A stretch of 64,000 nt of DNA from Hexactinellida sp. DTS-2022. Lineage: Eukaryota > Porifera > Hexactinellida. Position numbers and translations under genes: made by a program. The stretch covers positions 620,001 to 684,000 of the forward strand of contig JAPNXP010000004.1 of the NCBI GenBank assembly GCA_028753945.1, written 5' to 3'. Below, piece after piece: positions 21,084 to 32,435 of this stretch (position 1 is its first letter; each line of letters begins with the position of its first letter). Under the pieces are notes generated by a model. It made no database searches. It had not been told where the DNA came from and worked only from the letters and a program-made list of their open reading frames with translations.

Positions 21084-22530
21084 GTGAACGCCCGAATGTC
21101 AATACAGATTACCCTTAAGCATAAGTGGATAAGTAATTGCGAACTCATCACCAATACGAAACCAGAAATTAAAGAACTTCCTGACTTTATCGATCGAGGA
21201 AAAAATTATTTTTCTAAAGAATTTACTCGAGTTAAATACAACAAACTATTAGGTAAATTTGAACAGATAACTGCAGAAAAATGGTGCAACACTCGGAAAA
21301 TGATCAGAGATCTATTGAATGGTGTTTCTGAAAAGGACAGTTCTCATTTCTCTATCTTAGCCGAGAGATATTCCAAGAATATCGAACAAGGCGAAAATGA
21401 ATTAAATTTCTATCGAAAATAGTTTCTGAAGTTTTAGATAATCTATTTACAGAGTTTGTTGCAAGTACGTACGATATCGAAATAAATCAAACTGCTGAAT
21501 CACTTGTTTATCTTAAATATATGGCTACTCGAGGATTTAAAGAATATATAGGCTTGTTACAAATCAGGTATCGTGATAGAATGCGAGACCATTAGGAAAG
21601 TATTTCTATAAAGTATTACTCATTTTAGACCCATCAACAATTAATCGGTGTGAAGAATGCATCTTTACAGACAAATGTACACACGGATGCTGTTTTCAGT
21701 TGTTGGAGTATTACTATAATAAACGATTGACAACAAAAAATCTTCCGAGCGCTGTTGATGACAAAGATAACATTCTAGAAATATACAATAAAAGTTGTTT
21801 AGGCAAGCATTCAAGCGAGCAATTTGATAAGAAGGAGGAAATCTCAAACGATTCAAATTGTGAAAAGCCTGCCAAATATTTCAAATTGGATAATGATCAT
21901 TTGATCGTTTCTCTTCCTTTGAAATGAATTGATTATTATACTGAATCGAAGAACTCATTGGGATTCGCAAACAGAAGTAAGAAATCAATATCCTATTTTG
22001 TGCCTGTTAATGTTGAATGGAGAAGAAAAAATGTAAGGAAATTTTGAATTTGTGTGGGATACATATACCTTTAAAATATTCCATCAATTCAAAATTTCCA
22101 ACAGAGAATTGTATGGTAAAGGAAAAAGTACTATTATTCCAGATGGGAACTGTTTATTCAGGTCTCTTAGCTGGTGTTATCAGGAGACGAAAATAAGCAT
22201 GAAGAAGTTCGAAGAAAATTGTTAATGTTTATGAGTACGTCATCTCTCTGCGAAAAGTATGTCTTGGTAAAGAATAATCAAAAGGTTGATGAATACATTT
22301 CTAAAAGTAATTTATCAAAACTATCTGTTTGGGGAGGGGATGTAGAGTCATTTTGTGCAGCAATCTTGCTGAAAATTGATGTTCTAGTCCTGAAATGTCA
22401 AACCTTGATATCACGATCGGCCAATCTGGTCATGCTGAACCAATTTTTTTAGCTCCCAATAGCCAGGCACATTATTTTTATTTCGCCGGATCAAAAAAGA
22501 TTCTCTCAGCCGTTTCTGAAATACAGTAGA
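21084..22530 (+). pseudogene. OTU-type cysteine protease-like protein of a transposon, frameshifted
   Basis: All frames run on the plus strand. 21084-21422 encodes 112 aa of unknown, lysine-rich sequence that continues after a frameshift to about 21595. 21700-21927 follows with no recognised domain. At 22139-22175 the reading PDGNCLFRSLS appears, the catalytic-Cys motif of OTU proteases. A shift then leads into GDENKHEEVRR (22174-22400), and another into FLAPNSQAHYFYF (His codon 22470-22472), the expected position of the catalytic His. At least three frameshifts make it a relic. Inference: an accessory deubiquitinase-like gene of the integrase-bearing element upstream; OTU genes are reported for some Ginger-type transposons (from memory). 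Confidence 0.65.
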
Positions 22531-22559
22531 TAGATTTACTCTATTTACGATAATTAATT

Positions 22560-22700
22560 AATTAAAACCCTAATCCACACTTGGGGTAAAAGGTATAAAT
22601 AGAAAAATCCCATTTTCACGTTCACTTTCCATTGAAAGTGAATTAACTTCAGTTTCGTGTGCAACGAAGGGTCAATTAACCCTTCGTTTAGGTTTTAATT
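22560..22700 (+). promoter_or_regulatory. Possible core promoter with TATA box and two small hairpins
   Basis: ggtataaatag at about 22590 is a good TATA-box match in plus orientation. Two inverted repeats follow: cactttccattgaaagtg and cgaagggtcaattaacccttcg (gap in the middle). No gene follows downstream, so it may be a transposon terminal promoter. Low confidence. Confidence 0.25.
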
Positions 22701-22809
22701 GGGTGCAGAACTTAAGTCGTTATACAAATTAATTACAAGTGTACTCCAAAACGATCATCGGTAGCTACCCTATTTTATAAATTCCTTTCTCATATCTAAC
22801 ATTAGATTT

Positions 22810-22995
22810 GGGGGGGGGGGGGCTCCCAAATTTGAAAGAGGGTATGAAAACAAATGGGGAGGCCCCCCAAATTTGGGGGGCCCTAAAAATATGCGCTATA
22901 ATTCAAATTGTCGGGGGGCCCAAAAAATAGGGGGGTCCCTCCAGAAGTGTTTCTGAATTTACAGATTTGGGGGGGCCCCCCAATTAATACCCTAC
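22810..22995. repeat. G/C-run repeat block
   Basis: Runs such as gggggggggggggg, ggggaggccccccaaattt and ggggggccccccaatt in AT-rich spacers. Same style as 5945-6240 and 27590-27935. Confidence 0.7.
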
Positions 22996-23808
22996 AGTTT
23001 TGAGGGTATCTAGTTCGTGTCTCTAGTTTATATAAGGTATTGGATGAACGACAGTTTACCTAGTAGTACAGTGGAAGTCGCTTAATCGGAAGAATCGGAT
23101 TAACGTGACAACATTCCTACTTCCAAGCAGGCTCGTAGTCCGGGGGGCTAGGGAGAGATTTTCTTAACTTATAAACTTCATTTAATAAATATACTTAGGG
23201 GTTTAATATTACAGATTATTAAACTCAACCCCCTTCAAATCTCATAGCCCCACCGCTATCAGTTTCTTGCTACATGCCTGCTCCCAACGTTACCAATTAA
23301 GCGGCTTCTGTTAACCTTAGCTAATAAGGATACACAACTATAACTAAATTAAATTACTAGAAACTTTATCATCGGTGATAATTAATGTGCTTTCAAGGGA
23401 CCAAAAAGGGTGCACATTGGCCGCGTTGAGCAAATGATCTCTATACAATTTTTGGAGAATAAGAAGGTGTTGTGAAGCATTACTATGACCTTCAGGAGTA
23501 GTTTCCTTGGAAAGGCACTAGGTGGCAGTAGGGCAGACTATGACTACGGGTCTTAGTATTCACATGCCGGCAGTTTGACTGGTAGCCTACACTAGGTTGG
23601 CGTGAGGCGCAATAAAGTGGTCGAGGGTTACACTCCTGATGAGTCCCTGCAATGGGTTTAACCGCACACACAACATCCCTATGGGTTGGGGGCCTATGGA
23701 CGATTAGTCTTCATACCAAGTCGTGGCCTCATCTTGTTATGAGATGAAGCCTCATGGTTTTTAGTAAATGTCCACATGTTTATATATCAAGCAGAAACAT
23801 CTATATTA
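22996..23808. other. Intergenic stretch with an unassigned GC-richer block
   Basis: 23380-23770 is less AT-rich than its surroundings and reads like a conserved, structured element (cctatgggttgggggcctat, gatgagtccctgcaatgggt). It matches no RNA or transposon class I can name and has no long frame. A pogo-like edge (cagtggaagtcgcttaatcg) lies near 23070. Confidence 0.4.
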
Positions 23809-24310
23809 TTAAATCTGGATTGTTGTGTGTGTGTTTGTGTGTTTGTGTGTTTGTCCTGATAGTATTAAAGTTACGGGAGGATAGAAACCGCATTAATATA
23901 TGAGATATAAACTAACTGTCAAATGTTATAATTGGTAAACAAATGTCATAAGGGGTAAACAAGTATGTTGATTTCGAATTTCGCATTTACAAATTTATAA
24001 TATGAATATTTGTTGTTGTTGTTTACACAAAATAGGTAAACAATTAATGAAAATTCAAAATGAACCTAGAAGTTTGCTTTCAACGGATTTTATAAGTAAA
24101 CAAGTATGCTGCACACGAATTTCGCATTTATAAATTTAGAATATGAAAAGCAAGTTAAAAAAATGGAAATCTTGTATAGGGATCTATATAACGTCCCTTT
24201 CTACCATTTTCCATGACAGAAACCTCAACTTAACGGCCGCATAGCGGCCGTTAACTTGAGGTGCGTAGCACCGATCTGTCCCAAAGGGACCGAGACCGAA
24301 GGGCTCGTTA
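23809..24310 (+). mobile_element. Helitron-like element, best-preserved hairpin end
   Basis: Begins atctatattattaaatctgg with (gtgtttgt)n, then the module ttgttgttgtttacacaaaa and tgaaaattcaaaatgaacct. It ends in three successive hairpins: ttaacggccgc/gcggccgttaa (24230-24254), ggtgc-gta-gcacc (24260-24272) and gtccc-aaa-gggac (24278-24290). The terminal cgagaccgaagggctcgtta follows. Most other copies have gtcgc/gcgac in the last stem, so both arms changed together. Non-coding. Confidence 0.75.
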
Positions 24311-24349
24311 AATAAATATGTAATGATACCTGGAGGAGGAGTATCCCAG

Positions 24350-26011
24350 TGGATCCCAGAATAGCGGCAGTACGGATGGAGCTAGGAGAGCGTCACAGGC
24401 GTACGGTGGTCTTTCCTATTAATTATGGATCAACACACAGACAAAGAACAATTGGGTTTTTAATATATGAGCCCGTCGGCCAGTGGCGTAACTAGGCGCT
24501 TGGTGGCCCCTGGACAAATAAAATTTTGAGGCCTTCTCCGGGATTCTCGGAGGCCCCTAGGCCGGCCTAGGGGCTTGAGGCCCCTGGACTTTGTCCACCC
24601 TTGTCCTATAGTAGTTACGCCCCTGCCGTCGGCCTAGGTCGCTTCGCGACGGATCACAACCTTTGTTAGTTCTTGTTGGACACTATGCAACATAAATAAC
24701 GGCCGCTTGGCGGCATTACCCTCCTCAAAAGACATTCATAATTAATAAGTTGAACTTGTAACTTGGATTGTAAATTACTCGTACTTAATTTAGTTCAGTA
24801 TGTGCTATTCGGGAGCCAAGGTATGTCAAATAATTAATTAATGCCATTTACTATTGCTTTTGTATAATAAATTGTTTAATTAATTATACTCGTTACACTC
24901 ATCAAAATGCCATGTATGAAGATAAATCCTGGGCTAGTATTAATAAAATTGATAGTAATCACATACTTATGGGATTGACGTAACTGACAGTAATTACCAA
25001 AGGAACTAACGAAAGTGATGGGAACAAAACTGCATTAATCAAAGCATGCAATTTCGGAAATATGTAGGTGAAGAAGACTAAATCATCAACCTCAATTGTG
25101 TACTGAGGCACAGTAAGAAGTTATATTCTTTAAGTAACTGGCGTAAATTAAATTGTGAACAATTATACAAATTTGAAGAAACATATATTATATTATTTTT
25201 TGAATTTAATGTGACAAATTTTGTGCCGACTGAACCAAAATTGCAAGAGCTGAATCACAATTAGTTTCTACGTGACATCATAAACCCATAAAACGCTATA
25301 CGTGTGTCTCATTTTATATTGTTTTATTATCTAAAATTGTGGCAAATTGGATAAAAACTGAGAGGGGAATTCCCAAATATGTTCTTTCATTGCCTCTCAT
25401 GACGTCATAATCCCATTAGGTATTTAGTTAAAAACAACAAAAATAGAAATTACCCCAGCATGCAAGTTTTCAGATCTCTAAAGCATATGGTATTTCCTAT
25501 TAATTCTGGAGAAACACACAAACATACACAAACACAAACAAACACAGAAAAAATGTGCTATTAATATACTGTATCTAAAGATGCTAGATAGATGAAAAAA
25601 CATGATCCAATTTTGTCAAAAAGGATTCTAAATAGTAACTATGCGGTGATGTACAAATCGTTCCAATACCACACACAGAGTAGGAGTACATATAAAGTGA
25701 TAGTCCTACAGTTTACCATTGAAGTGTTTATAATCATTACTACTAAGTCAACATTAATTATTTCTTTTTCTTTCATATATCAATTCTTACCATTTGAATT
25801 CTCGGTTATTCTATCTCTTGGATGTTCCAGACGTATTCTTACTTATTTTAACTATCGTCACAATTTGCACTAGTAAGTAAATCTACACAATGTATTTAAA
25901 TTTGAGAGGTAAACTTTTTTCCAGTAATTGTGTACGTATTTTATTTATAAACTATTTGTGTTTGAACTTTTAGAATCCTTTTATCTCTAATTCAACATAT
26001 TGAGGATAACA
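24350..26011. repeat. Duplicated upstream block of gene copy 3
   Basis: Same order as unit 1: edge piece, minus-oriented Helitron-like 3' end (gagcccgtcggc, interrupted by the MITE 24481-24625), internal sequence in the original orientation (24670-25135), and AT-rich DNA up to the ATG. A run of T/A differences and small indels separates it from unit 1. Confidence 0.75.
24481..24625. mobile_element. hAT-type MITE with perfect 8-bp TSD
   Basis: Ends cagtggcgtaactag and tagttacgcccctg. Exact duplication ccgtcggc at 24473-24480 and 24626-24633. The orthologous position in unit 1 (near 1080) reads through without the MITE, giving a clean empty site; the insertion therefore postdates the unit duplication. 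Confidence 0.95.
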
Positions 26012-27076
26012 ATGATCAACTCTATTATCTACAAAATAAAAACATCTTGGAAAGCGAAGCTACTTTTGGTCGGCTTTGTCTATTTCATTACAATTCACTG
26101 CATATTATTTAAGGAATATCTCATGAGTCTAAGTCCGAAAGTTATTCCATATTTTACAAGTGACCACTTAGCACAAAAGAAATTTGCATACCTCGTCCAG
26201 ACTGAACAATGTCTATCTGAATTATTTATGTTGTCTGAATATTTATCAAATTCTACTGAATGTCAATGCGATGTAATTGTTTTCGGTTATGAGGGCAAAT
26301 GTTTGGATAATAGACACAATCACATTGTCTATTTATATGAGCCAAATTCTACATTGAATACTGGCAGAAATCTTTTGTATTCAATTGCCAGAAAACGGAA
26401 TGTGTCATATCTCTATTATATTTTCCTTGATGGGGATATTTATTTCAAATACAATGAAATAATTGCTCCAAAAGCTATGTTGACAAAATCTCCGTTGCGT
26501 TCCTTTGAGCATTTTTTAATTGAACAAGAGCCCGGAATAGGCATAACAGATTATCACACTCATCATGGTGTAAAATTCATTATCCCAAGAGTGCAGAAGA
26601 ATTGCAATGTCAATGCGAACACAGATCTATCAAATAGAACTTCCATCGATTCACTATACCTCACCGCTGTTCATTTCGATGCAATGTTTAACGCATTCCA
26701 TCGTGAAATTGTGGACGAAATCCTGCCCTATAGTCTTGATTATGAAATGAATTGGCATTTGAGCCAGGTTCATCTCATAACTTTAATTGAGCTCAAGTTC
26801 AGAGGACAGGTTATGCTATTCCAACCTGTTATTGCCTACAATCCAGTGCATAGGAAATACCCAGTTCGCGGCAAACCTCTCCATATAACTTGGCCCAAAA
26901 TAGTGATGAAAATAGTGTTGTCTATGCCTAAAAGTTATCATGACAATGACTGGGTGAATCAGTTTATTGAGGATCCTAAGGAATATACAAATAACTCTTT
27001 GACAATGTGTTTTACACGACCAATTCATGATTCGTTCAAAATGTATTCCCATTTTGAACTAAATTGGTCAGTATAG
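26012..27076 (+). CDS. Type II membrane protein, putative glycosyltransferase-like, copy 3
   Basis: 354 aa from the ATG at 26012 (MINSII); upstream in-frame extension only to TTG. Same domain order as the others, with FLDGDIYF as the DGD motif. It lacks four residues after LSPKV (other copies have VQLSQ or similar) and one residue near SLDYEMNW. Its N-terminal membrane region (VGFVYFITIH) and C-terminal part (PKSYHDNDWVNQFIE) resemble copies 4-5, while its upstream flank is of the copy 1-2 type. This suggests recombination between units. Variable window: YHTHHG. Function inferred only. Confidence 0.8.
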   Translation: MINSIIYKIKTSWKAKLLLVGFVYFITIHCILFKEYLMSLSPKVIPYFTSDHLAQKKFAYLVQTEQCLSELFMLSEYLSNSTECQCDVIVFGYEGKCLDNRHNHIVYLYEPNSTLNTGRNLLYSIARKRNVSYLYYIFLDGDIYFKYNEIIAPKAMLTKSPLRSFEHFLIEQEPGIGITDYHTHHGVKFIIPRVQKNCNVNANTDLSNRTSIDSLYLTAVHFDAMFNAFHREIVDEILPYSLDYEMNWHLSQVHLITLIELKFRGQVMLFQPVIAYNPVHRKYPVRGKPLHITWPKIVMKIVLSMPKSYHDNDWVNQFIEDPKEYTNNSLTMCFTRPIHDSFKMYSHFELNWSV

Positions 27077-27284
27077 GTGTTTGGTTTGTATCCATTGAAT
27101 CTCTTCTAAGTGTCTAATTCAAATACTTGTATTCGTAGGATCCCCAATAGTGTTTTTGTGCACAATTTTCAATTGTTGATCTTCATCATATTATTTGACT
27201 TAATATATTTAGGTTATTTTAACCCTCTTACTAGTTTATATATCTATCTATAAATTTATCTATCTATCTCTATATTTTAAACAA

Positions 27285-28077
27285 AGTAGTTCGTCTAATA
27301 GTAACTTTGAGCTGTTTAGAGGTGAGCTTTCTGTTTGTATATTTGCAAATTTTATTTGCTTATAGGGGAACAGATCTACGCTTGCCCCCAGAAAATAGTT
27401 TGCTAATAAGCAAATATTGCAATTAAGCGATTTTTCTAATAGGTACTATAGGAGTATCGACATATTTAGGTTGGTCATGTGACTATAATTTTTCTAAGTA
27501 GGACTTCCTCAATAAATATATGCTCTCATGATTTCAATAATTAAAAAAATATATTATATTATGTATACAGGGATGCCAACTTCTGAAAACTACACCCCCC
27601 AGTGCCCCCCCCCCCCCTCTTTGATTATATTTTCCAAAACTTGACGCCTATGGTACTTATTAATGAATTCTAAATTATAATTACTCTTAATTAATTCATC
27701 CAATCAAATCGGTAGCGAATTGTCGTGTAAGCGATATCAAGGGGGGGTTTGGGGGGAACCCCCCAAATTAAAAAAAAGATTAGACAACTCAAATAACATA
27801 TTTCGAGAATTCGTTAAACAATACTCAAAAGAGTTCGTTAAACAATACTGATTATATAATAATTCGTTAATTTTGCACCTATTTTATTCGCAATTTTTTC
27901 AATGAGGGGGCACGTGCTCCCTGTGCCCCCCCCCTAAATCCGCCACTCTTTGAAAGAATCGATCTCGTACTCATTTCTGATTCTCTAGCTTGCTCTTTTA
28001 CTTTGCTATAGGCTTTTAGCATTTCTATTCGGGACTGATCTGGCCCATGAGTATGAGTGGTCTTAATGGGAATACGG
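27285..28077. other. Intergenic stretch with a G/C-run block
   Basis: No gene. 27590-27935 contains C- and G-runs (tgccccccccccccc, ggggggtttggggggaacccc) like the blocks at 5945 and 22810. Near 27365-27440 is a pogo-like edge (ggggaacagatctacgcttg ... gctaataagc). Confidence 0.55.
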
Positions 28078-28441
28078 AATTTGTCCTAACTGACTACTGG
28101 AATTTGTCCTAAAGAAAATCCAACATTGGAATTTGTCCTAAATCTCTAAGTACTGGAATTTGTTCTAAAGGAATTCCCAACTTTGGAATTTGACCTAAAA
28201 TACATTGCTGGATATTGTCAAAAAAAGAAATGGAAATTTTCTCAAAAGAGATTAGAATTTGTCTTATATTTTTAAAACATCATACATAGTACATACCAAT
28301 AAGTATAAATAACTCAGTAACTCGAGAGAGGTTTATGTTTATTGTGAAGATACTGGAAAAGAATAAAATAATGCGAAATATTAGAAAAAGTATTAAATTA
28401 AAGTAAGATTTTAATGAATAAAATAGGTTAGATATACTTAG

Positions 28442-29700
28442 CTATTGAAAAATCTTCAATACTCCCTTTATGCTGCTCCTACAAATAGGACAATTAGCCT
28501 TCATCCCCATCAAGCGATCAGCACAAGTTTTGCAAAAGCCACCGTGAACACAATTATCATGTAGGAGTGCGAAGTTTTCACTCTTTAGGCATAAACAAAA
28601 CATGACATTGTTCGGAGTTTTGGCACTCATTTGAATCTGATAAACTGTCAGAAATAATTTGAACTTTTGATTGGTTTCCAAGAATGTAGTCATCTCGCCC
28701 GATAGTTAGAGATATAGCATTAAGGTATTCGACTGCGCTTAGGAAACCATTCAAATATTTATTTTTACACTCATTCCTTTGATCTGCTTTGCTTTGTTCA
28801 CCGAATTAGATTTTCACTAGTTACAAATCCTTGTAACAATCGTTGCAGCTCTAAATCAATATCTGAAATTATGTTGCCCAAATATCCCATTAAATTCCAA
28901 ATGCTTGGGTGTGATATTTTTATGTTTGAATTTAATATTTTATGGTAGGACTCTGTCCCATTTTTTGTAGCATTTTCATAATAGAAAACAGACAAGTTAC
29001 CATGTTCATTTATCCATCTTTTAATAAAATATATCATAAACCTTTTAACCATTTCCTTTTCTAAATTTAATAATCCTAACGTAGGTATCTCCAAAGACAG
29101 AAAAACAGGGAGTATTTCTTCACCAGGAAGCAAAGGTAATCCCATGAGCTTGCGAGTCCATATCCTAAAATTTTGATTTTTCTTATATAACTTTGACAAA
29201 CCAATTTTTTAACGTTATCGTATCGTAAATGGCTTTGGTATAGTGGAACCAACAACCAACTATCGTAATGGAGGAAAAAACCTGTGTAAATGAGTTATTT
29301 CGAAATCAGCAATGAAAAAAGTTGGATTAAAATTGCCGAACTGTTAATACTACAGCGTTGTATAACTTATACTTTTGTTTGTCATTAGAATATGGAGTGC
29401 AGGTAAAGCATGATGGTTGATGCTAACAAAAATGGTAAAAAGTTGATAAAACAATCTGGGGACAGTTTTAAATGTTGCATCGAATTGAATATTTGTTGAT
29501 TCCTTTAGAAAGCGAACCATTCGAACTGATCCAAAAATAATGGCTGTCTGATCCATGTGAAATACGGTTTGTAGATGAATGGTGGAATATTGTGTTTCTT
29601 GCAAGAGTGCATCAAATTATTGAACAGAAGACGGTAACTTTGTTTGTCGACTTTTGCTCCTTTTGAACATGCTGCTTTCTATGCTCTTAAAGGTTACTGA
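28442..29700 (-). pseudogene. MULE transposase with C-terminal RING, second copy
   Basis: Read downward from 29700. The catalytic start QFDATFKTVP (29604-29350, first Asp) comes first. After a gap, 29199-28798 holds the C-terminal MULE region (NGTESYHKIL, HPSIWNLMGYL). A linker with LTIGRDD follows, conserved with MULE 1. The RING (28693-28442) has H-x4-H-x3-C-x2-C-x10-C-x2-C intact, but its first Cys pair is broken by a one-base shift. Several stops make it a relic. The order transposase - linker - RING is identical to MULE 1. Confidence 0.82.
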
Positions 29701-29713
29701 TGATGCTCCATCA

Positions 29714-31842
29714 CAGGGTGGGTTTTATCCAGTCCAAAACCAGTTTTGGACTGGACAGTGGATAAATCCGGTCAAAACCGGTTAAAACCAGACAAACCTC
29801 AATGAAACCTTGACGTATTCAGTGGAAGAATATAATTGATATTGTATTGAGCCAATGCAACAATATGTGTTTAAAGTTTATTAAAAATTCGTATGGGTTA
29901 TGGATTAATTAAATTAATACGCTTACATTCAGGTTGAACAAGGCCTATTAAATATATTTATATCTACAAATTACAATATTCTAATTCAGTTTCTAGAAAC
30001 CTTTTATCAACTTCCGATACAGTTATTATTACTACGTACAATGAATTTGGTGGAAGGCCGTGTGACTCGGTTTGGAAGTACTTTGTAAAAAATTGAGAAA
30101 GGGGGAAAAGTCACAAGAGCAAAATGCATCAATTGTAGTGCATTAATCAGTGCTAAAGTTTGCAGACTCAGGACTCATTTTGAAAAATGTTCTTCTAAAC
30201 AATCTCAAGCTGATAGTTCTATCTTGTTTTGCCCTGAAGTGATAAGTACGAGTGACGACCCTGATATTCAACCTGAAAAGCGTATATGTCGTATGATGCA
30301 ACCCAAAATGAATGAATTCACAATTAATATAAATTCGCAACAAAAGGATGCCCTTGATAAACAGATTGCACGTATATTTTACTCTTGCAATCTTCCTTTT
30401 AGCCTTGCTGAAAATGATGTTTTCAAGCAGACGATTGCCATGCTTCGACAAGGTTATGCACCTCCCACGCGAAAACGAATAGCTTGTCAACTCCTTGACA
30501 AAGTTTTTGATGAACTAACACAAGCAACAGCTTCTGTTCTGGAAGGAAAGAATGTTACCCTTATCCAAGATGTATGGAGTGATGTACATAATTCACCTGT
30601 AATTGCCCATAGTTTACATACCGACCAAAAATCTTTCTACCTTAACCTCCGTAGACACAGGTACAAACAAGAAAACAGCCACATACTGTGCTTCATTGGC
30701 TACTAAAGCTTCAGAAGAAGCTACTAATAAGTTTGGATGCAAGATTGTTGCTATTGTAACTCACAATTAAAGAAAAATGCAATAAATGATGTCTAAGTTG
30801 AAATCTGATGACGATTCACTCTGTGTCTATGGCTGTGCATCCCATTTGTTAAACTTGGTAGCTAAGGACATCACACCGTCACAAGTTAAGAGCCAGATCA
30901 CTGAAATTAACAAATATTTCCGTAACCATCATGTGCCAGGATCACTTCTATCCAATCAAAAAGGATCAGTAAAGCCACAGTTACCAGTTGTTACACGATG
31001 GAATAGTCAGCTAGATTATATGCATACATACCTTATTAATAGGCCTTTTCCATTAATAATTTTGGCACAGCATGAAGATGATATAGATTCATCGATAGGT
31101 ATTCATCGATTGGTGGAATAAATTACTTGAAGTGAAGAACTTAGCTCTTACAAAGCCAAGATTACAGCAAGATACAAAACAATCAATCACACCTATTCAC
31201 CTACTTGCTAACATTCTCCATCCGAAATACATGGCGCAGAGGCTAAGTTATGAACAACAGGAGGAGACAAGAAGCATACTTATTGGACAAAATGCTTCTC
31301 TCTTACCCCTGCTATATCTATTCCAAGCAAAAGCAGAACCATTTCCCATTTCAATATTATCTTGCACTGATACTTTAAACCGGCAATGTGGTGGAGAACT
31401 GTCAAGTCTTCTAAGAATCTAGTTCCGAATGAACTTTGCTACATCGCTATCAAATTGCTTACTTTACCCTCTAGCAGCCTCTATAGAACGAATTTTTTCA
31501 AATTTCGGCTTCATACAGAACAAACTAAGAAACAGATTGGGAATTGAAAAAGCTGCTAAGCTTGTATTCTGTTACGTTAAGAGGAAGTTAGGAGCTAGAA
31601 TGGTAAATTATAAACCATGTTAGTATCATGCATATTAGACTGTTCAACGAATGTATTTGTTGATTATATTAAACAATACCTTTATACTCGGTAATGACAT
31701 TAGCTATAAAAGTAAAATCCATATAGTGTATTTAAAATATTTAATGTTTTGACCACTTTTGTCCACTTTTGTCCAATTTTAGGTTTAGGACAGGGCGGTT
31801 TAAACCTGGTTTTAACCATTTGGCCAAAACCTACCAACCCTG
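29714..31842 (+). mobile_element. hAT transposon inserted in MULE 2
   Basis: Left end cagggtgggttttatcc; right end ggttttggcc-like, closing at accaaccctg (inverted CAGGGTTGGT), typical of hAT. tccatca occurs at both sides (29707-29713, 31858-31864) as target duplication. On the right, 15 extra GC-rich bases (cggcgcgcgacggag) separate the TIR from it. The joined MULE frame across the site confirms the insertion. Confidence 0.85.
30040..31623 (+). pseudogene. hAT transposase with BED finger, frameshifted
   Basis: BED-type zinc finger first (CINC ... RLRTHFEKC, about 30140-30190) after an early in-frame stop. 30224-30706 encodes the N-terminal/catalytic region with VTLIQDVWSD, whose Asp fits the first catalytic residue. 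30786-31121 holds GCASHLLNLVAKD and VTRWNSQLDYMHTY. 31429-31623 holds the C-terminal dimerisation region (LLYPLAASIERIFSNFG). Four frames, so non-functional. Resembles SCAND3/ZBED-like hAT families. Confidence 0.82.
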
Positions 31843-32435
31843 CGGCGCGCGACGGAGTCCATCAACTTCCCGGCAAGATTCATTAAATATTTCTCGGATA
31901 CTACCAGTAGATACTTCAGCCATATCTACTCTTCTGTTAATAATGATTTAATCGTATTCGGTACTGAATGCAATATACGTAAATTTCAACAAATTCTCAC
32001 TGGTGTGTGGATGGCACATTTAAGAGCGTGCCTAAATTATTTGTCCAGCTTTTCACTATTCATGTGTTTGAAGGAGATAAACTTATACCATTTATCTACT
32101 GTTTGCTATCATCAAAAACACAACCAATGTACTTGGAGGTATTTCGGGCCTTAAAAGATGAAGCCAACACCCTAGATATTATTTTAATGCTAAGTTTATT
32201 CACATAAGATATCGAGAGTGGTTTAATTTCTAGTATCAGATTATAATTCCCTACTGCCTCGATTCGAGGGTGTTATTTTCACTTTTGTCAAGCTGTATAC
32301 CGACGCGTCCAAACATTGGGATTTTCACAATTATATATTCACGATCAAGAATCTAGGCTCTATATTCGAAAGCTTCTCGCGATCGCTTTTGTTCCAATAG
32401 ATCTTATACCACATACATTTCAGGATTTATAATAT

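Larger units (their letters stand above)
28078..31960 (-). mobile_element. MULE transposon 2, interrupted by a hAT element
   Basis: The left end carries five to six direct relatives of ggaatttgtcctaaa (28085-28260), matching the array style of MULE 1. Minus-strand coding remnants lie at 28442-29700. The frame resumes beyond the hAT insertion at about 31860-31955, where STGSIREIFNESCREVDG matches the MULE 1 linker after FLYWCH (STDNLREVYNKKCRDSQ). The FLYWCH end itself is lost against the plus-strand MULE 3. Confidence 0.8.

Noticed and set aside
23625..23680. Hammerhead ribozyme core (ctgatgag at about 23637)
   Set aside because: The CTGATGAG word and a short stem follow, but the required GAAAC core and a cleavage triplet with stem III are absent.
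26816..27052. Minus-strand frames of 78 codons inside gene copies 3, 4 and 5
   Set aside because: They are reverse-strand shadows of the conserved C-terminal coding region.
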